Source: Firmicutes bacterium HGW-Firmicutes-16 (lineage in GTDB: Bacteria > Bacillota > Clostridia > Oscillospirales > Oscillospiraceae). From it: a DNA stretch of 64,000 nt. The notes beneath the pieces were generated by a model. The model did no database searches. It worked only from the letters and a program-made list of their open reading frames with translations, and was not told the DNA's origin. Numbering within the stretch: the stretch's first letter is position 1; each line of letters opens with the position of its first letter. Below are positions 43,691-53,079 of this stretch, one piece after another. The position numbers and the translations under genes were made by a program. The stretch covers positions 1-64,000 of the forward strand of contig PGZZ01000002.1 of assembly GCA_002841545.1 (NCBI GenBank), read 5' to 3'.

Positions 43691-44419
43691 ATGGAAAAAA
43701 TAGTGCAGTTATCTGACCTTATCCGACAGACTCTAATTAAGGAATTGACCGAAGGAATATACAGAGATAAAGTCAGATTACCGCCGGAAAGAGATATCGC
43801 CGACCAGCTTGGTGTCAGTCGAACAGTCCTGCGGGATGCACTTGCGTCACTTGAACGTGAAGGTTTCATCAGCAGGAAGCAGGGGGTGGGCACCATTGTT
43901 AATCGCCACGTTCTTGAGGTGAAGACCCGTATGGACCTGGAAGAGGAGTTCTTGGCCATGATTATGAAGGCAGGCAAAATTCCCAAAACTGTCTTCTGTC
44001 ACACAACAATTGAGAAAGCGGACTCTGAAACTGCGAAAAGACTCCACATTTCTCCTGATGATCTTATCTTCCAAGTAGTACGACTGATATCCGCGAATAA
44101 AGAACCCGCTATATACTGTATAGACCGTTTTGCGTGTTCTTTGATCAAGACAAAGGATTACGACATCAAGGTGCTTAAAGAGCCGATTTTCACTTTCATC
44201 GAAGCCTATTGCGATACGGAAGTATATATGGACCTTACAGAAGTACGCGCCGTTGCAGCTACAGAGGAACTGGCTGACGCGATGAAGGTCCCGGTCGGAT
44301 CACCGCTCTTGCATATGAACGAAATTGGCTATGATTTTCAGGGAAAACCTATTTTAAGCTCTCTGGAGTATTATAAAGATCAGATACTGAATCATACTGT
44401 TTTACGCAAAAAGATTTAA
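43691..44419 (+). CDS. GntR-family regulator with UTRA effector domain
   Basis: A 242-residue HutC-subfamily repressor. Residues 5-72 form the winged helix (PPERDIADQLGVSRTVLRDA, ASLEREGFISRKQGVGTIV). The UTRA ligand domain at about 85-238 ends LSSLEYYKDQILNHTVLRKK. GGAGTAG precedes the ATG. It is followed by its own terminator and then by the purine importer/xanthine dehydrogenase operon, so a purine or nucleoside is the likely effector (inference). The GGTANTACC-type repeats upstream of both units support regulation of the operon and itself. Confidence 0.88.
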   Translation: MEKIVQLSDLIRQTLIKELTEGIYRDKVRLPPERDIADQLGVSRTVLRDALASLEREGFISRKQGVGTIVNRHVLEVKTRMDLEEEFLAMIMKAGKIPKTVFCHTTIEKADSETAKRLHISPDDLIFQVVRLISANKEPAIYCIDRFACSLIKTKDYDIKVLKEPIFTFIEAYCDTEVYMDLTEVRAVAATEELADAMKVPVGSPLLHMNEIGYDFQGKPILSSLEYYKDQILNHTVLRKKI

Positions 44420-44428
44420 AGCTTTTTC

Positions 44429-44464
44429 AACGCTCCTGCCGAATCACGGCAGGAGCGTTTTTTT
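44429..44464 (+). terminator. Terminator of the GntR gene
   Basis: AACGCTCCTGCCG pairs with CGGCAGGAGCGTT, followed by TTTTT. Confidence 0.9.
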
Positions 44465-44546
44465 GAATCTGTAATTCCCAGTATAAATAAATATATATGC
44501 TGCAAATATTATATTGCCGCTATCGGATAAACAGTTAAAAATAATC

Positions 44547-44616
44547 TTGACAAACAGCGTTTCAGTGGTATTCTGAATTTATAATGGTAGTACCAATTAT
44601 GGAATAAGGTAATACC
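44547..44616 (+). promoter_or_regulatory. Purine operon promoter with two candidate operators
   Basis: TTGACA (44547-44552) with TATTCT (44569-44574), 16 apart. Immediately downstream are two near-identical palindromes, GGTAGTACC (44586-44594) and GGTAATACC (44608-44616), 22 bp centre to centre. That spacing suits two repressor dimers on one face of the helix. They overlap the transcription start, consistent with repression. Confidence 0.65.
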
Positions 44617-44651
44617 ACAGCAAAGGTCTGTATCGTTGAAAGGAGAAGAAA

Positions 44652-45731
44652 ATGAAAAAGCGTGTCAAACAAATTTTAGCATTGACTCTGTCTGTAGTTC
44701 TTGCTCTGTGCTGCCTGTCAGCTTGCGGTTCCGCTAGCCCTGATAGTTCCAGCAGTCCTGCCGTCAGCGCTAACCCCAGCGACAACACTGCTCCAGCAGA
44801 AAAGATGAAAGTCGCGTTAATCCTGCCGGGCAAAAAAGACGACGTTTCCTTCAATCAGGCTATGTACGAGGGCATGAATGAGTATTTCAACAATCATCAA
44901 GATGAAGTCGAGCTGAAGGTTGTTGAGAACATGTACGAGACATCCGAGATTGAGCCGACACTCATCGAGTACGCTGAAGAAGGCTATGATGTGATCATCG
45001 GACATGGCTATCAGTTTACCGAGCCTCTTGTAAAAGTTGCAAAGCAGTATCCGGATACATACTTCCTACTTGGCTGCGGCGTTGATTCCACGACGAACTC
45101 CGCGATCTATGACGTAAAGCTAGAAGCCGGCGGATATTTGATGGGCGTTATCGCCGCTCTGACGACAAAGACCGGAAAGGTCGGAGTCATTGGCGGAGGA
45201 GAAGGTGCCGAAATAACCCGCGGGCATGAAGGCTTCAAGGCCGGCGCAAAATCCATCATTGCCGATATAGAGATACAAGAAGTCTACACAGGTGACTGGA
45301 ACGATACAGCAGGCGCATATGAAGCGGCTGTCAGTATGTACGACTCCGGCGTTGACGTTATCTGGCACTCCGGCGATGGCATTGGTCTCGGCGTAGTTCA
45401 GGCAGCTGTCGAAAAGGACAAGTACGTGCTTGGTAACGTTGAAGATCAGAAAAACCTCGGAGCCAGCAACGTTCTCTCAGGCCTCCAGTATGAGTGGGGC
45501 ATGGTTCTTGACAAGATATTCTCAGACATCAAGGACGGTTCCTTCACTACCAAGACAGGCGAAGACAAAACATATTGGATTAATATTGCAAACGGAGGTC
45601 TGTCCATGACCGACCTCAACGATACCAAGGGTTATCTCACTCAGGAAAAGATCGACCAGATCAATACTATATTTGAGCAGTTGAAAAACGACGAAATCGA
45701 ACTGCCTTCTGTAGAGGCTAAACAGGGCTGA
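44652..45731 (+). CDS. BMP-family nucleoside-binding lipoprotein
   Basis: The substrate-binding subunit of an ABC importer; 359 residues. Signal peptide with lipobox LSAC, lipid-anchored Cys25, then a Ser/Pro linker (26-50). The BMP domain (52-345) shows VALILPGKKDDVSFNQAMYE and, in the middle, GKVGVIGGGEGAEITRGHEG, plus VDVIWHSGDGIGLGV. BMP/PnrA/Med proteins bind purine nucleosides or related compounds. Context (permeases, xanthine dehydrogenase, deaminases) supports a purine ligand. A hairpin after the gene likely lowers expression of the downstream genes relative to the binding protein. Confidence 0.92.
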   Translation: MKKRVKQILALTLSVVLALCCLSACGSASPDSSSSPAVSANPSDNTAPAEKMKVALILPGKKDDVSFNQAMYEGMNEYFNNHQDEVELKVVENMYETSEIEPTLIEYAEEGYDVIIGHGYQFTEPLVKVAKQYPDTYFLLGCGVDSTTNSAIYDVKLEAGGYLMGVIAALTTKTGKVGVIGGGEGAEITRGHEGFKAGAKSIIADIEIQEVYTGDWNDTAGAYEAAVSMYDSGVDVIWHSGDGIGLGVVQAAVEKDKYVLGNVEDQKNLGASNVLSGLQYEWGMVLDKIFSDIKDGSFTTKTGEDKTYWINIANGGLSMTDLNDTKGYLTQEKIDQINTIFEQLKNDEIELPSVEAKQG

Positions 45732-45735
45732 TACA

Positions 45736-45778
45736 AAAAAGTAGTAACGGCTTGCTCAAGGGCAAGCCGTTACTTTTT
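45736..45778 (+). terminator. Intraoperonic hairpin after the BMP gene
   Basis: AGTAACGGCTTGC pairs with GCAAGCCGTTACT, tail TTTTT. Probably a partial terminator within the operon. Confidence 0.85.
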
Positions 45779-45810
45779 AAAACACTAAGATTAGGACGGG
45801 AGGACTACTG

Positions 45811-47343
45811 ATGGAGAACATGGCAGTAAAAATGCAGGGCATCACAAAAGCTTTTAACGGTGTCAAAGCAAATGACCATGTCGATTTTTATCTGGAAAAA
45901 GGCTCGATACATGGGTTGCTTGGTGAAAACGGCGCCGGAAAAACGACCTTGATGAATATATTGTACGGCCTTTATCAGCAGGATGAAGGAACCATTATGA
46001 TAAATGGTAAGATCGAAGATATCTCTTCACCCGTCAAAGCAATCAGTCTTGGAATAGGAATGGTACATCAGCATTTTATGCTGGCGCGTCCCTTGACTGT
46101 GGTTGAAAATGTCATGCTTGGACGCAAGTCCCGCCGCGGTATTCTTTTGGATACGAAGCAGACCGCACAAGAACTGGCTGCAGTATCCGACAAGTATAAA
46201 ATGGGGGTAGATCCCTATTCGAAAATTTGGCAATTATCTGTGGGTGAGCAGCAGCGTGTTGAAATACTCACAGCGATTTATATGGGCGCACAGACACTGA
46301 TACTCGACGAGCCGACGGCGGTTTTAACTCCGCAGGAAACGGAATTGTTTTTTGATACTCTCCGTGAGATGCGTGAGGATGGAAAGTCAATCATTCTGAT
46401 AACACACAAGCTTGAAGAAATTGTTGAGATAGTCGATGAGGTCACAGTTCTAAGAGATGGCAAAATGATCGGCACAAAAAAGATGGATCCGTCAGTAACA
46501 AAGGGAGAGCTAACCAATATGATGGTCGGGCGCGACGTTTTGTTCAACTTTCCTGAGATAACGAAGCAGCCGGGCGAGGTCAAGCTGTCGTTTCGTAATA
46601 TCTGCGTCAGGAACGACAAGGGTCTGCCCGCATTAAAAGATTTTTCACTTGACATCAGAGAAAGCGAAGTTGTTGGCCTTGCCGGAGTCGACGGCAATGG
46701 CCAGAAGGAACTCTGCGAAGTCCTTACCGGCCTGCGCAAGGCGGATTCTGGAGAAATGACACTGGGTGGGGAGCCCGTTATCAATAAGGAACCTATATTT
46801 TTTATAAACAAAAAGGTTTCATACATACCTGAGGATCGTCATACGACAGGACTTGCTCTGGACTGGAGTTTAAAGCGCAATTTGATATTCAAAAGCATCG
46901 GCAAAGCTCCTTATTCAAGAAACGGGTTAATGCAAAGCAAGTGCATCAACGCTTATTGGGAAAAAGCCAAAGATGAATACCAAATCAAAGCTATATGCGG
47001 AGATGAAAAAGCGCGTTCACTTTCGGGCGGCAATCAGCAGAAGATTATACTTGCGCGCGAAATCGATGTCGAGCCGGAGGTTCTCATAGCAGACCAGCCG
47101 ACTCGTGGTCTTGACGTCGGGGCTGCGGAATATGTGCGCAACAAGATAATCGAGGCTCGTAACAACAGCGCGGCCGTTCTGGTTGTTTCGGCGGATCTTG
47201 AAGAGATACTTCAAATCTCTGATCGTATCGCAGTTATCTATGACGGAGAACTGATGGGAATACTTCCGCGCGGTGCCGATACCTATGAAATCGGAGAGCT
47301 GATGATGGGAAAGAGAGAGGAGGTGGCCGTAAGTGGAAAGTAA
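45811..47343 (+). CDS. ABC importer ATPase (double-domain, nucleoside type)
   Basis: A 510-residue tandem ATPase of the BMP/sugar importer class. Domain 1: Walker A GENGAGKTT (38-46), Q-loop region HQHFMLARPL, signature LSVGEQQRVE, Walker B LILDEPTAVL. Domain 2 (about 255-505) has a modified Walker A, GVDGNGQKEL, a signature LSGGNQQKIIL and Walker B LIADQPTRGLD. In this family only one site is usually active. GGGAGG precedes ATG 45811. Its 3' end overlaps the next gene by 11 bp, consistent with coupling to the first permease. Confidence 0.94.
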   Translation: MENMAVKMQGITKAFNGVKANDHVDFYLEKGSIHGLLGENGAGKTTLMNILYGLYQQDEGTIMINGKIEDISSPVKAISLGIGMVHQHFMLARPLTVVENVMLGRKSRRGILLDTKQTAQELAAVSDKYKMGVDPYSKIWQLSVGEQQRVEILTAIYMGAQTLILDEPTAVLTPQETELFFDTLREMREDGKSIILITHKLEEIVEIVDEVTVLRDGKMIGTKKMDPSVTKGELTNMMVGRDVLFNFPEITKQPGEVKLSFRNICVRNDKGLPALKDFSLDIRESEVVGLAGVDGNGQKELCEVLTGLRKADSGEMTLGGEPVINKEPIFFINKKVSYIPEDRHTTGLALDWSLKRNLIFKSIGKAPYSRNGLMQSKCINAYWEKAKDEYQIKAICGDEKARSLSGGNQQKIILAREIDVEPEVLIADQPTRGLDVGAAEYVRNKIIEARNNSAAVLVVSADLEEILQISDRIAVIYDGELMGILPRGADTYEIGELMMGKREEVAVSGK

Positions 47344-48406
47344 GCTGAAAAGCACAGTCAAGGAAGTCCTCGGAACAGTGATTATGCTGGCGCTGGCACT
47401 GCTTGTAGGCGCGGTGCTTGTCGTAATATCCGGTAACAGCCCCATGGAAGCCTACTCCACGATGCTGCGCGGAGCGTTCGGTTCCGCGCAGAAGATATGC
47501 GAGCTGTTTGTTGAGCTTATCCCTATACTGCTTATGGCTTTTGGTATTTCGGTTGCCTTCCGTGCGCAGCTATGGAACATCGGCGCAACAGGCCAGTTTA
47601 CAATCGGAGCAATAGCCGCCGCTGCAGTTGCGCTGTATATACCCGTCCCCAGTGGGATAGCTATTCCGCTTTCAATGATTGCAGCCGTCGTAGCCGCGGC
47701 GTTCTGGGCGGCCCTTGCAGGCTGGCTGAAAAACCGCTTCAACGCAAACGAAGTCATCACGACCCTTATGCTGAACTATATAGCAAACTGTTTCCTGCTC
47801 TATCTGGTCAACGGACCGATGCAGGACCCCGAAACTGACCTTTCTCAGTCTGCCCTTGTTCCGGTGGGAATGATGCTCACAAGGCTTTTCGGTGACTACC
47901 GTCTGCACAGCGGTATCTTCATTATGCTGATTGTTACAGTAATAATGTTTTTCTTCTGGAAAACTAATTTCGGCTATCGAATTAATCTTATTGGGCAGGG
48001 AGAAAAGGTTGCAACCTATGCAGGAGTCAATGTCAAGCGCACCACGGTAATGACTATGATGCTCTCCGGAGCGCTGATAGGACTTGCGGGCTGGATTCAA
48101 ATTTTTGGAATACAATACCGAATACTTTCGGGTATTGCTGGCAGCTACGGCGATATTGCAACTATCGTCGCATTGCTCGGCGCGCTTAATCCATACGGTA
48201 TCATTGCAGCGGGAGTTTTCTTTGCCGCGCTTCGCTGCGGAGGCAACAGTATGCAGCGAATGACGGACGTGCCCTTCTCCGTTGTGGACGTAATTGAGGG
48301 CTTGATAATCATTTTTGTAATAGCAAAAACCATTGTAAACAATAAAACGCTCGGATTACGAGATAAATTTCGTCGGAAACAGGGAGGGAAAGCACATGTT
48401 GAGTAA
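47333..48406 (+). CDS. ABC importer permease 1 (nucleoside type)
   Basis: A 357-residue membrane protein with about 8-10 helices, of the branched-chain amino acid/BMP permease class. GGAGGTGGCC overlaps the ATPase end. Hallmarks: VISGNSPMEAYSTMLRGAFG, WNIGATGQFTIGAIAAAAVA, NANEVITTLMLNYIANCFLL and GFGTNLIG-like NFGYRINLIGQGEKVATYAG. The last helices read GDIATIVALLGALNPYGIIA. It pairs with the next permease to form the membrane channel; the two overlap by 11 bp. Confidence 0.93.
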   Translation: MESKLKSTVKEVLGTVIMLALALLVGAVLVVISGNSPMEAYSTMLRGAFGSAQKICELFVELIPILLMAFGISVAFRAQLWNIGATGQFTIGAIAAAAVALYIPVPSGIAIPLSMIAAVVAAAFWAALAGWLKNRFNANEVITTLMLNYIANCFLLYLVNGPMQDPETDLSQSALVPVGMMLTRLFGDYRLHSGIFIMLIVTVIMFFFWKTNFGYRINLIGQGEKVATYAGVNVKRTTVMTMMLSGALIGLAGWIQIFGIQYRILSGIAGSYGDIATIVALLGALNPYGIIAAGVFFAALRCGGNSMQRMTDVPFSVVDVIEGLIIIFVIAKTIVNNKTLGLRDKFRRKQGGKAHVE

Positions 48407-49340
48407 CATTTTTTCGCTTAGCTTTCTTGTGAGCCTTTTGGCAGGCACGATACGCCTTGCAACTCCGATACTCATTCCCGCTCTCGGACAGATTTACACG
48501 CAGCGCGCGGGAATCCTCAACCTCAGCGTGGAAGGTACGATGCTTATGGGTGCAATTTCCGGATTTACGGTAGCCTGTGCCACCGGAAGCCTGTGGCTCG
48601 GGCTTCTTACCGGTATCGTTGTGGGCATGCTGTTCAGTTTGATAATGGCGTGGCTCAGTATTACGGTTCGCGCAAATCAGGTTATCGCCGGAATCGGTTT
48701 AAATATCCTTGGGGCGGGCTTTGCCGCCTATCTTTACCGAGTGATTTTTGGAATTCGCTCCCTCCCGGCACAAATAGACAGCTTCCAGCAGATAAATATA
48801 CCTGTGCTGTCCGATTTGCCTATTATTGGACAAATATTTATCCAGCACAACATCCTTGTCTACTTAGCGTTCCTTCTTGTACCGCTAACTTGGTTTGTTA
48901 TTGAGAAAACAACCTTTGGTCTAAAGATAAAAGCAGTCGGCGAGCACCCCAAAGCAGCGGATTCGAAGGGCATCAGCGTTTACCGGATCCGTTATTCAGC
49001 TGTGCTTATCGGCGGAGCTTACGCGGGTATGGGCGGCGCGTTTATGACAATCGCCTACATGAATTCCTTTACGGAATCAGTAATCGGAGGCCGAGGCTAT
49101 ATCTCGGTAGCCGTTGTAATCTTTGCGCGGTTCTTACCCAGTCGAGCAATGTGGGGAGCGCTTCTGTTTGGTTTGGCTTCGGCGCTGCAGCTCCGATTGC
49201 AGGCGCTCGGTGCCGCAATTCCCAGCCAGCTTTTGCTCATGCTGCCGTATTTAGCAACGATAGCTGCACTGATTTTCGCTTCGAAAAAAGCTGAATTTCC
49301 AAGTGCATACACCCTCCCGTATTCGAGACTTGAAAGATGA
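48396..49340 (+). CDS. ABC importer permease 2 (nucleoside type)
   Basis: A 314-residue partner permease with about 8 helices. It begins SLLAGTIRLATPILIPALGQ and contains ILNLSVEGTMLMGAISG, IRANQVIAG-like TVRANQVIAGIGLNILGAGF, and FGLKIKAVGEHPKAADSKGI, the cytoplasmic loop that contacts the ATPase. The end is SALQLRLQALGAAIPSQLLL. The stop overlaps the next start by 4 bp. Together with the preceding three genes it completes a BMP-type importer. Confidence 0.93.
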   Translation: MLSNIFSLSFLVSLLAGTIRLATPILIPALGQIYTQRAGILNLSVEGTMLMGAISGFTVACATGSLWLGLLTGIVVGMLFSLIMAWLSITVRANQVIAGIGLNILGAGFAAYLYRVIFGIRSLPAQIDSFQQINIPVLSDLPIIGQIFIQHNILVYLAFLLVPLTWFVIEKTTFGLKIKAVGEHPKAADSKGISVYRIRYSAVLIGGAYAGMGGAFMTIAYMNSFTESVIGGRGYISVAVVIFARFLPSRAMWGALLFGLASALQLRLQALGAAIPSQLLLMLPYLATIAALIFASKKAEFPSAYTLPYSRLER

Positions 49341-49828
49341 AGAGGCTTTTGCTGATTTTGATTTGTGCCGTTATTGTGATAGCTGCCGCATGCTATTTTA
49401 TTACCGCGCAACGCAATACCGAAGCCCGTGCGCTCATGCGTGCCGAGGCATATGCTGAAGCTATAAACGACGAGTATAAGTCTCCCGAGAAGATTTACGC
49501 CTTCTTGTGCGAGGACTTCCGCAGCCAAATGTCTGAGGACGAGTTCTGTCAGGCTTTTGAAAAGGAACGTTCGTATCCATATATTACACCGCTCTATTTA
49601 TTCAAGCCCGAGCTCACGATGTCCGACGATAAGAGTAGCGGAGAAGTCATATACCTGCAAGCGGCTCGTATAGTGGGAATGACCTATAAAATCGAGCTTA
49701 TATACGAAAACGGAGACTATTTTGTCAGTGACTGGAGCCAGTTCCTGGACGGAAGCTATCTAGACAAATTTAAGGAAATACCGTATTCCTTGGACTGGTA
49801 TTACGATTTTACCGAAAAAACATCCTGA
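49337..49828 (+). CDS. Membrane-anchored protein of unknown function in the purine operon
   Basis: A 163-residue protein whose ATG overlaps the permease stop (ATGA). Residues 4-23 are one hydrophobic segment (LLLILICAVIVIAAACYFIT), a signal anchor or uncleaved signal; the rest is acidic and soluble. The body has a helix (EARALMRAEAYAEAINDEYK) and then strand-rich sequence (SSGEVIYLQAARIVGMTYKI, GDYFVSDW), like a small NTF2- or DUF4878-type fold. Tight coupling to importer and xanthine dehydrogenase suggests a role in purine uptake or in assembly of that enzyme. I do not recognise the family. Confidence 0.7.
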   Translation: MKRLLLILICAVIVIAAACYFITAQRNTEARALMRAEAYAEAINDEYKSPEKIYAFLCEDFRSQMSEDEFCQAFEKERSYPYITPLYLFKPELTMSDDKSSGEVIYLQAARIVGMTYKIELIYENGDYFVSDWSQFLDGSYLDKFKEIPYSLDWYYDFTEKTS

Positions 49829-49845
49829 GAAAGAAGGGAAAAACT

Positions 49846-52182
49846 ATGGGCGTTCAAAAAAGCGTCTCCAGACTTGACGCGGTTCAAAAGGTGACGGGCA
49901 CAGCTAAATATGTGGAAGACCTCATTCTGCTGGATGCCCTGCACGTTAAGGTGGTGCACAGTACGATTGCCAACGGAACGGTCAAAGGCATCGACTGCTC
50001 CGAAGCGCTGAAAATGCCCGGTGTGGTGACTGTTCTGACCTGCTTTGACGTTCCGGAGCATCTCTACGCAACGGCGGGACATCCGCTGTCGCTTGACCCG
50101 AATCATGCCGACATTAAGGATAAAACCATACTCAGCGCAAGGGTGCGCTACTACGGAGACGATATTGCCGCGGTCGTTGCGGATACGCCGCTTCGAGCAC
50201 AGCTCGCCGCGGAGACGATTAAGGTTGAATACGAGGAGCTTGCGCCGATGCTAACGCCCGAGGTGGCGCTCGGCGGCGATGCCCTGCATGAAGCTTGCCC
50301 TGACAATGAGCTTGCCCGAATGGACTTTGAAATCTCGCCCGAGGGCAATGTTAGCTTTGAACGAAAGAGGTTTTCATCCGACGCCGTCATTGCGGGACGT
50401 GACGACCTTAAAGGCGAACAGTATCATGTTCCGCCGGTCAACGCCTGCCACATCGAGAACAATTGCTGCTTCGCTTATATGGAAGGCCGCAGGATGGTCG
50501 TATATTCCTGCAATCAGGTTCCGCATACGCTGCGCCGCAACGTCGCAGAGGCGATAGGAATGCCGTTGGGTGATGTGCGTGTTATCAAACCCTTTATGGG
50601 CGGCGGCTTCGGAAACAAGCAGGACACGATGTATGAGCCGCTGGTCGCTTTTCTGTCCAGAAAGCTCGGTGGACGCTGCGTTGCTCTGGTTCTGACAAGG
50701 GAAGAAACATTCGTGAACACCCGTACCCGACACGGCATGGATTTGACGACCGTCACGGTGGCGGATGAAAGAGGTAAAATCACGAAGAAAGCTCTGCGCA
50801 TCAACTCAAACGGCGGAGCCTATGCCGCGCATGGGCACGCGGTTGCGGCTTATGCGATAACCAACTGCTTCCAAACATATATTGCCTCGGAGCTTCAGCT
50901 CGGCGAGTCCTCGACGGCTTACACGAACCTCCCACCAGCCGCGGCAATGCGTGGTTACGGAATACCTCAGCTGGCTTTTGCGATGGAAAGTCAAATGGAT
51001 GATGTTGCACTTGCGCATGGATGGGATCCAATAGAATTTCGTAAATGGAACATGCATCGTGATGGCTTCTGCGATCCCTTCGATAAATTCATTGTCCGAA
51101 GCTATGGGCTCGAAAGCTGCATAGACAAGGGGAGAGAGCTCTCGCACTGGGATGATAAGCGTCGGGAGTACGATGAGTTCAACCGGAGCTCTAAGGATAT
51201 AAAAAAGGGCATAGGCATGGCCTTGTTCTCCTATAAAACAGGTGTTTACCCGATACAGATTGAAAACGCTGCCTGCCGCATAGTCATGAACGAGGACGGC
51301 ACAGCCCAGATTCAAGTAGGCGCGACCGAGCTTGGGCAGGGCTCCGACACGGTTCTTTGCCAAATCGTTTCGGAGTTTACGACGATTCCCGAAAATCGCC
51401 TAACGCTTGTTTCTGCGCAGGACACGGACATCGCCCCCTATGACAACGGCGCTTACGCCTCCCGTCAAACCTATATTTCGGGAAATGCGGCAAAAAAAAC
51501 AGCAATGATTCTGCGGTCAAAGCTGCTTGAAAAAGCCTCACTTATGACAGGCGTTCCCGCAGATGAATTGACACTCAAAAACGAGCACGCCACCGTCGAA
51601 AGCACGGGGCGAGAGCTTTGCTCGATTGCGGATATTTGCAGCTATTTCAACTTTGTAAATGACCTTAAGACGGATACGGAGCATATAACAGCTGAAGCTA
51701 CATTTACGGCTAAGGATATATGTTTCTCCTATGGCGTGAGCTATATCGATCTCGAGGTCGATGTTCCGCTGGGAAAGGTTAAGCTCAAGAAGGTGTATTC
51801 CGTGCATGACAGCGGCACAATACTGAATCCTCAGCTTGCCGCAGGACAGCTGCACGGAGGGATAGTCATGGGACTCGGCTACGCCCTCGGAGAGCAAATG
51901 CTTTTCGATCAGAAAACAGGAAAGCCGCTCAATAACAACCTGCTTGATTACAAGCTGCCGACCGCGATGGACGTGCCCGAGATTGAAACGCACTTTGTAG
52001 AAACCTATGAGCCCTCAGGTCCTTTCGGTAGTAAGGGTCTCGCGGAGCCGCCGCTTATTCCGCAGGCTCCCGCAATACGCAATGCAATTCTGCACGCCAC
52101 AGGCGTTCCGATTTATAAGCTGCCCATGAACCCGCAGAATCTGGTGCACGAATTTATCCGCGCCAATCTGATAAAGAGTTAG
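49846..52182 (+). CDS. xdhA: Xanthine dehydrogenase, molybdenum-binding subunit
   Basis: The large subunit (778 residues) that binds the molybdenum cofactor and hydroxylates purines such as hypoxanthine and xanthine. Hallmarks: start RLDAVQKVTGTAKYVEDLIL, PFMGGGFGNKQDTMYEPLVA (molybdopterin), RGYGIPQLAFAMESQMD, ELGQGSDTVLCQIVSE (Mo-site Gln region), and EPSGPFGSKGLAEPPLIPQA with the catalytic Glu. AAGAAGGG precedes ATG 49846. The subunits are separate genes, as in clostridial enzymes, some of which are selenium-dependent; accessory selenium genes are not in the window. Confidence 0.95.
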   Translation: MGVQKSVSRLDAVQKVTGTAKYVEDLILLDALHVKVVHSTIANGTVKGIDCSEALKMPGVVTVLTCFDVPEHLYATAGHPLSLDPNHADIKDKTILSARVRYYGDDIAAVVADTPLRAQLAAETIKVEYEELAPMLTPEVALGGDALHEACPDNELARMDFEISPEGNVSFERKRFSSDAVIAGRDDLKGEQYHVPPVNACHIENNCCFAYMEGRRMVVYSCNQVPHTLRRNVAEAIGMPLGDVRVIKPFMGGGFGNKQDTMYEPLVAFLSRKLGGRCVALVLTREETFVNTRTRHGMDLTTVTVADERGKITKKALRINSNGGAYAAHGHAVAAYAITNCFQTYIASELQLGESSTAYTNLPPAAAMRGYGIPQLAFAMESQMDDVALAHGWDPIEFRKWNMHRDGFCDPFDKFIVRSYGLESCIDKGRELSHWDDKRREYDEFNRSSKDIKKGIGMALFSYKTGVYPIQIENAACRIVMNEDGTAQIQVGATELGQGSDTVLCQIVSEFTTIPENRLTLVSAQDTDIAPYDNGAYASRQTYISGNAAKKTAMILRSKLLEKASLMTGVPADELTLKNEHATVESTGRELCSIADICSYFNFVNDLKTDTEHITAEATFTAKDICFSYGVSYIDLEVDVPLGKVKLKKVYSVHDSGTILNPQLAAGQLHGGIVMGLGYALGEQMLFDQKTGKPLNNNLLDYKLPTAMDVPEIETHFVETYEPSGPFGSKGLAEPPLIPQAPAIRNAILHATGVPIYKLPMNPQNLVHEFIRANLIKS

Positions 52183-52191
52183 GAGGTCAAC

Positions 52192-53079
52192 ATGTACGAT
52201 ATTATTCATACATTCAAAGCTTCCTCGGTCAATGATGTGTTGGAGCTTCTTTCGTCCAACAGTGACGCGATGCTTGTCGCAGGTGGAACTGACGTAATGA
52301 TACGCATGCGTGAGCGCAAGCTTCGCCAGGCGAGCCTTATCAGCCTTCTTGATATCCCCGATTTAAAGACCATAAGCCTGCGCGAGGACGGCGCAATCGT
52401 GATTGGTGCGGGTGCCTGCTTTACCGAAATCAGCGAAAATACAATTGTTTTGGAAAAAATCCCTATGCTTGCTCATGCCTGCCGTCAGGTCGGGAGCCCC
52501 CAGATACGCAACATTGCGACTATCGGAGGAAATATCTGCAACGGAGCGGTAAGCGCCGACAGTGTCCCCTCGCTGTATGCGCTCGACGCGGAGCTTGAGC
52601 TTTGGGGCAAGGATGGCTCCCGCCTTGTCCCAATCAGAAAATTTCACACAGGCCCGGGGCAGACCGTTTTGCAAAAAGATCGGGAGCTGCTTACCGCAAT
52701 TATCATCCCACTCTCAAGCTACGCGCACCACGGCGGCTGTTACATCAAATTTGGTCAGCGTAACGCGATGGAAATATCAACGCTTGGCTGTGCGGTTAAT
52801 GTCTCTCTTACAGGTGACAAAAAACATATTGAGAAAGCTGCAATTGCGTTCGGCGTTGCGGCGCCGGTGCCTATGCGCTGTGCGAAGGTCGAGAGTCTGC
52901 TGATTGGTGCAGAAATCAATGAAGAAATGTTCTTCACCGTGCGGGAGAACATACTCGAAGGCTTGAAACCACGCGACAGCTGGCGTGCGTCGCTTGAGCT
53001 TCGCAGGCAGCTGATACGCGAAATGAGCGTTCGTGCCCTAAAGCAGGCAATTATAAATGCGGGAGGAAGTTTGCAATGA
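52192..53079 (+). CDS. xdhB: Xanthine dehydrogenase, FAD-binding subunit
   Basis: A 295-residue flavin subunit of the molybdenum hydroxylase. FAD-binding motifs: MLVAGGTDVMIRMRERKL (26-45 region), then RQVGSPQIRNIATIGGNICN (the classical TxGGN segment), and the C-terminal CO-dehydrogenase flavoprotein domain. AGGAGG is 6 bases before ATG 52192. The gene starts 9 bp after xdhA and overlaps xdhC by 4 bp. It passes electrons from the iron-sulfur subunit to an acceptor. Confidence 0.94.
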   Translation: MYDIIHTFKASSVNDVLELLSSNSDAMLVAGGTDVMIRMRERKLRQASLISLLDIPDLKTISLREDGAIVIGAGACFTEISENTIVLEKIPMLAHACRQVGSPQIRNIATIGGNICNGAVSADSVPSLYALDAELELWGKDGSRLVPIRKFHTGPGQTVLQKDRELLTAIIIPLSSYAHHGGCYIKFGQRNAMEISTLGCAVNVSLTGDKKHIEKAAIAFGVAAPVPMRCAKVESLLIGAEINEEMFFTVRENILEGLKPRDSWRASLELRRQLIREMSVRALKQAIINAGGSLQ

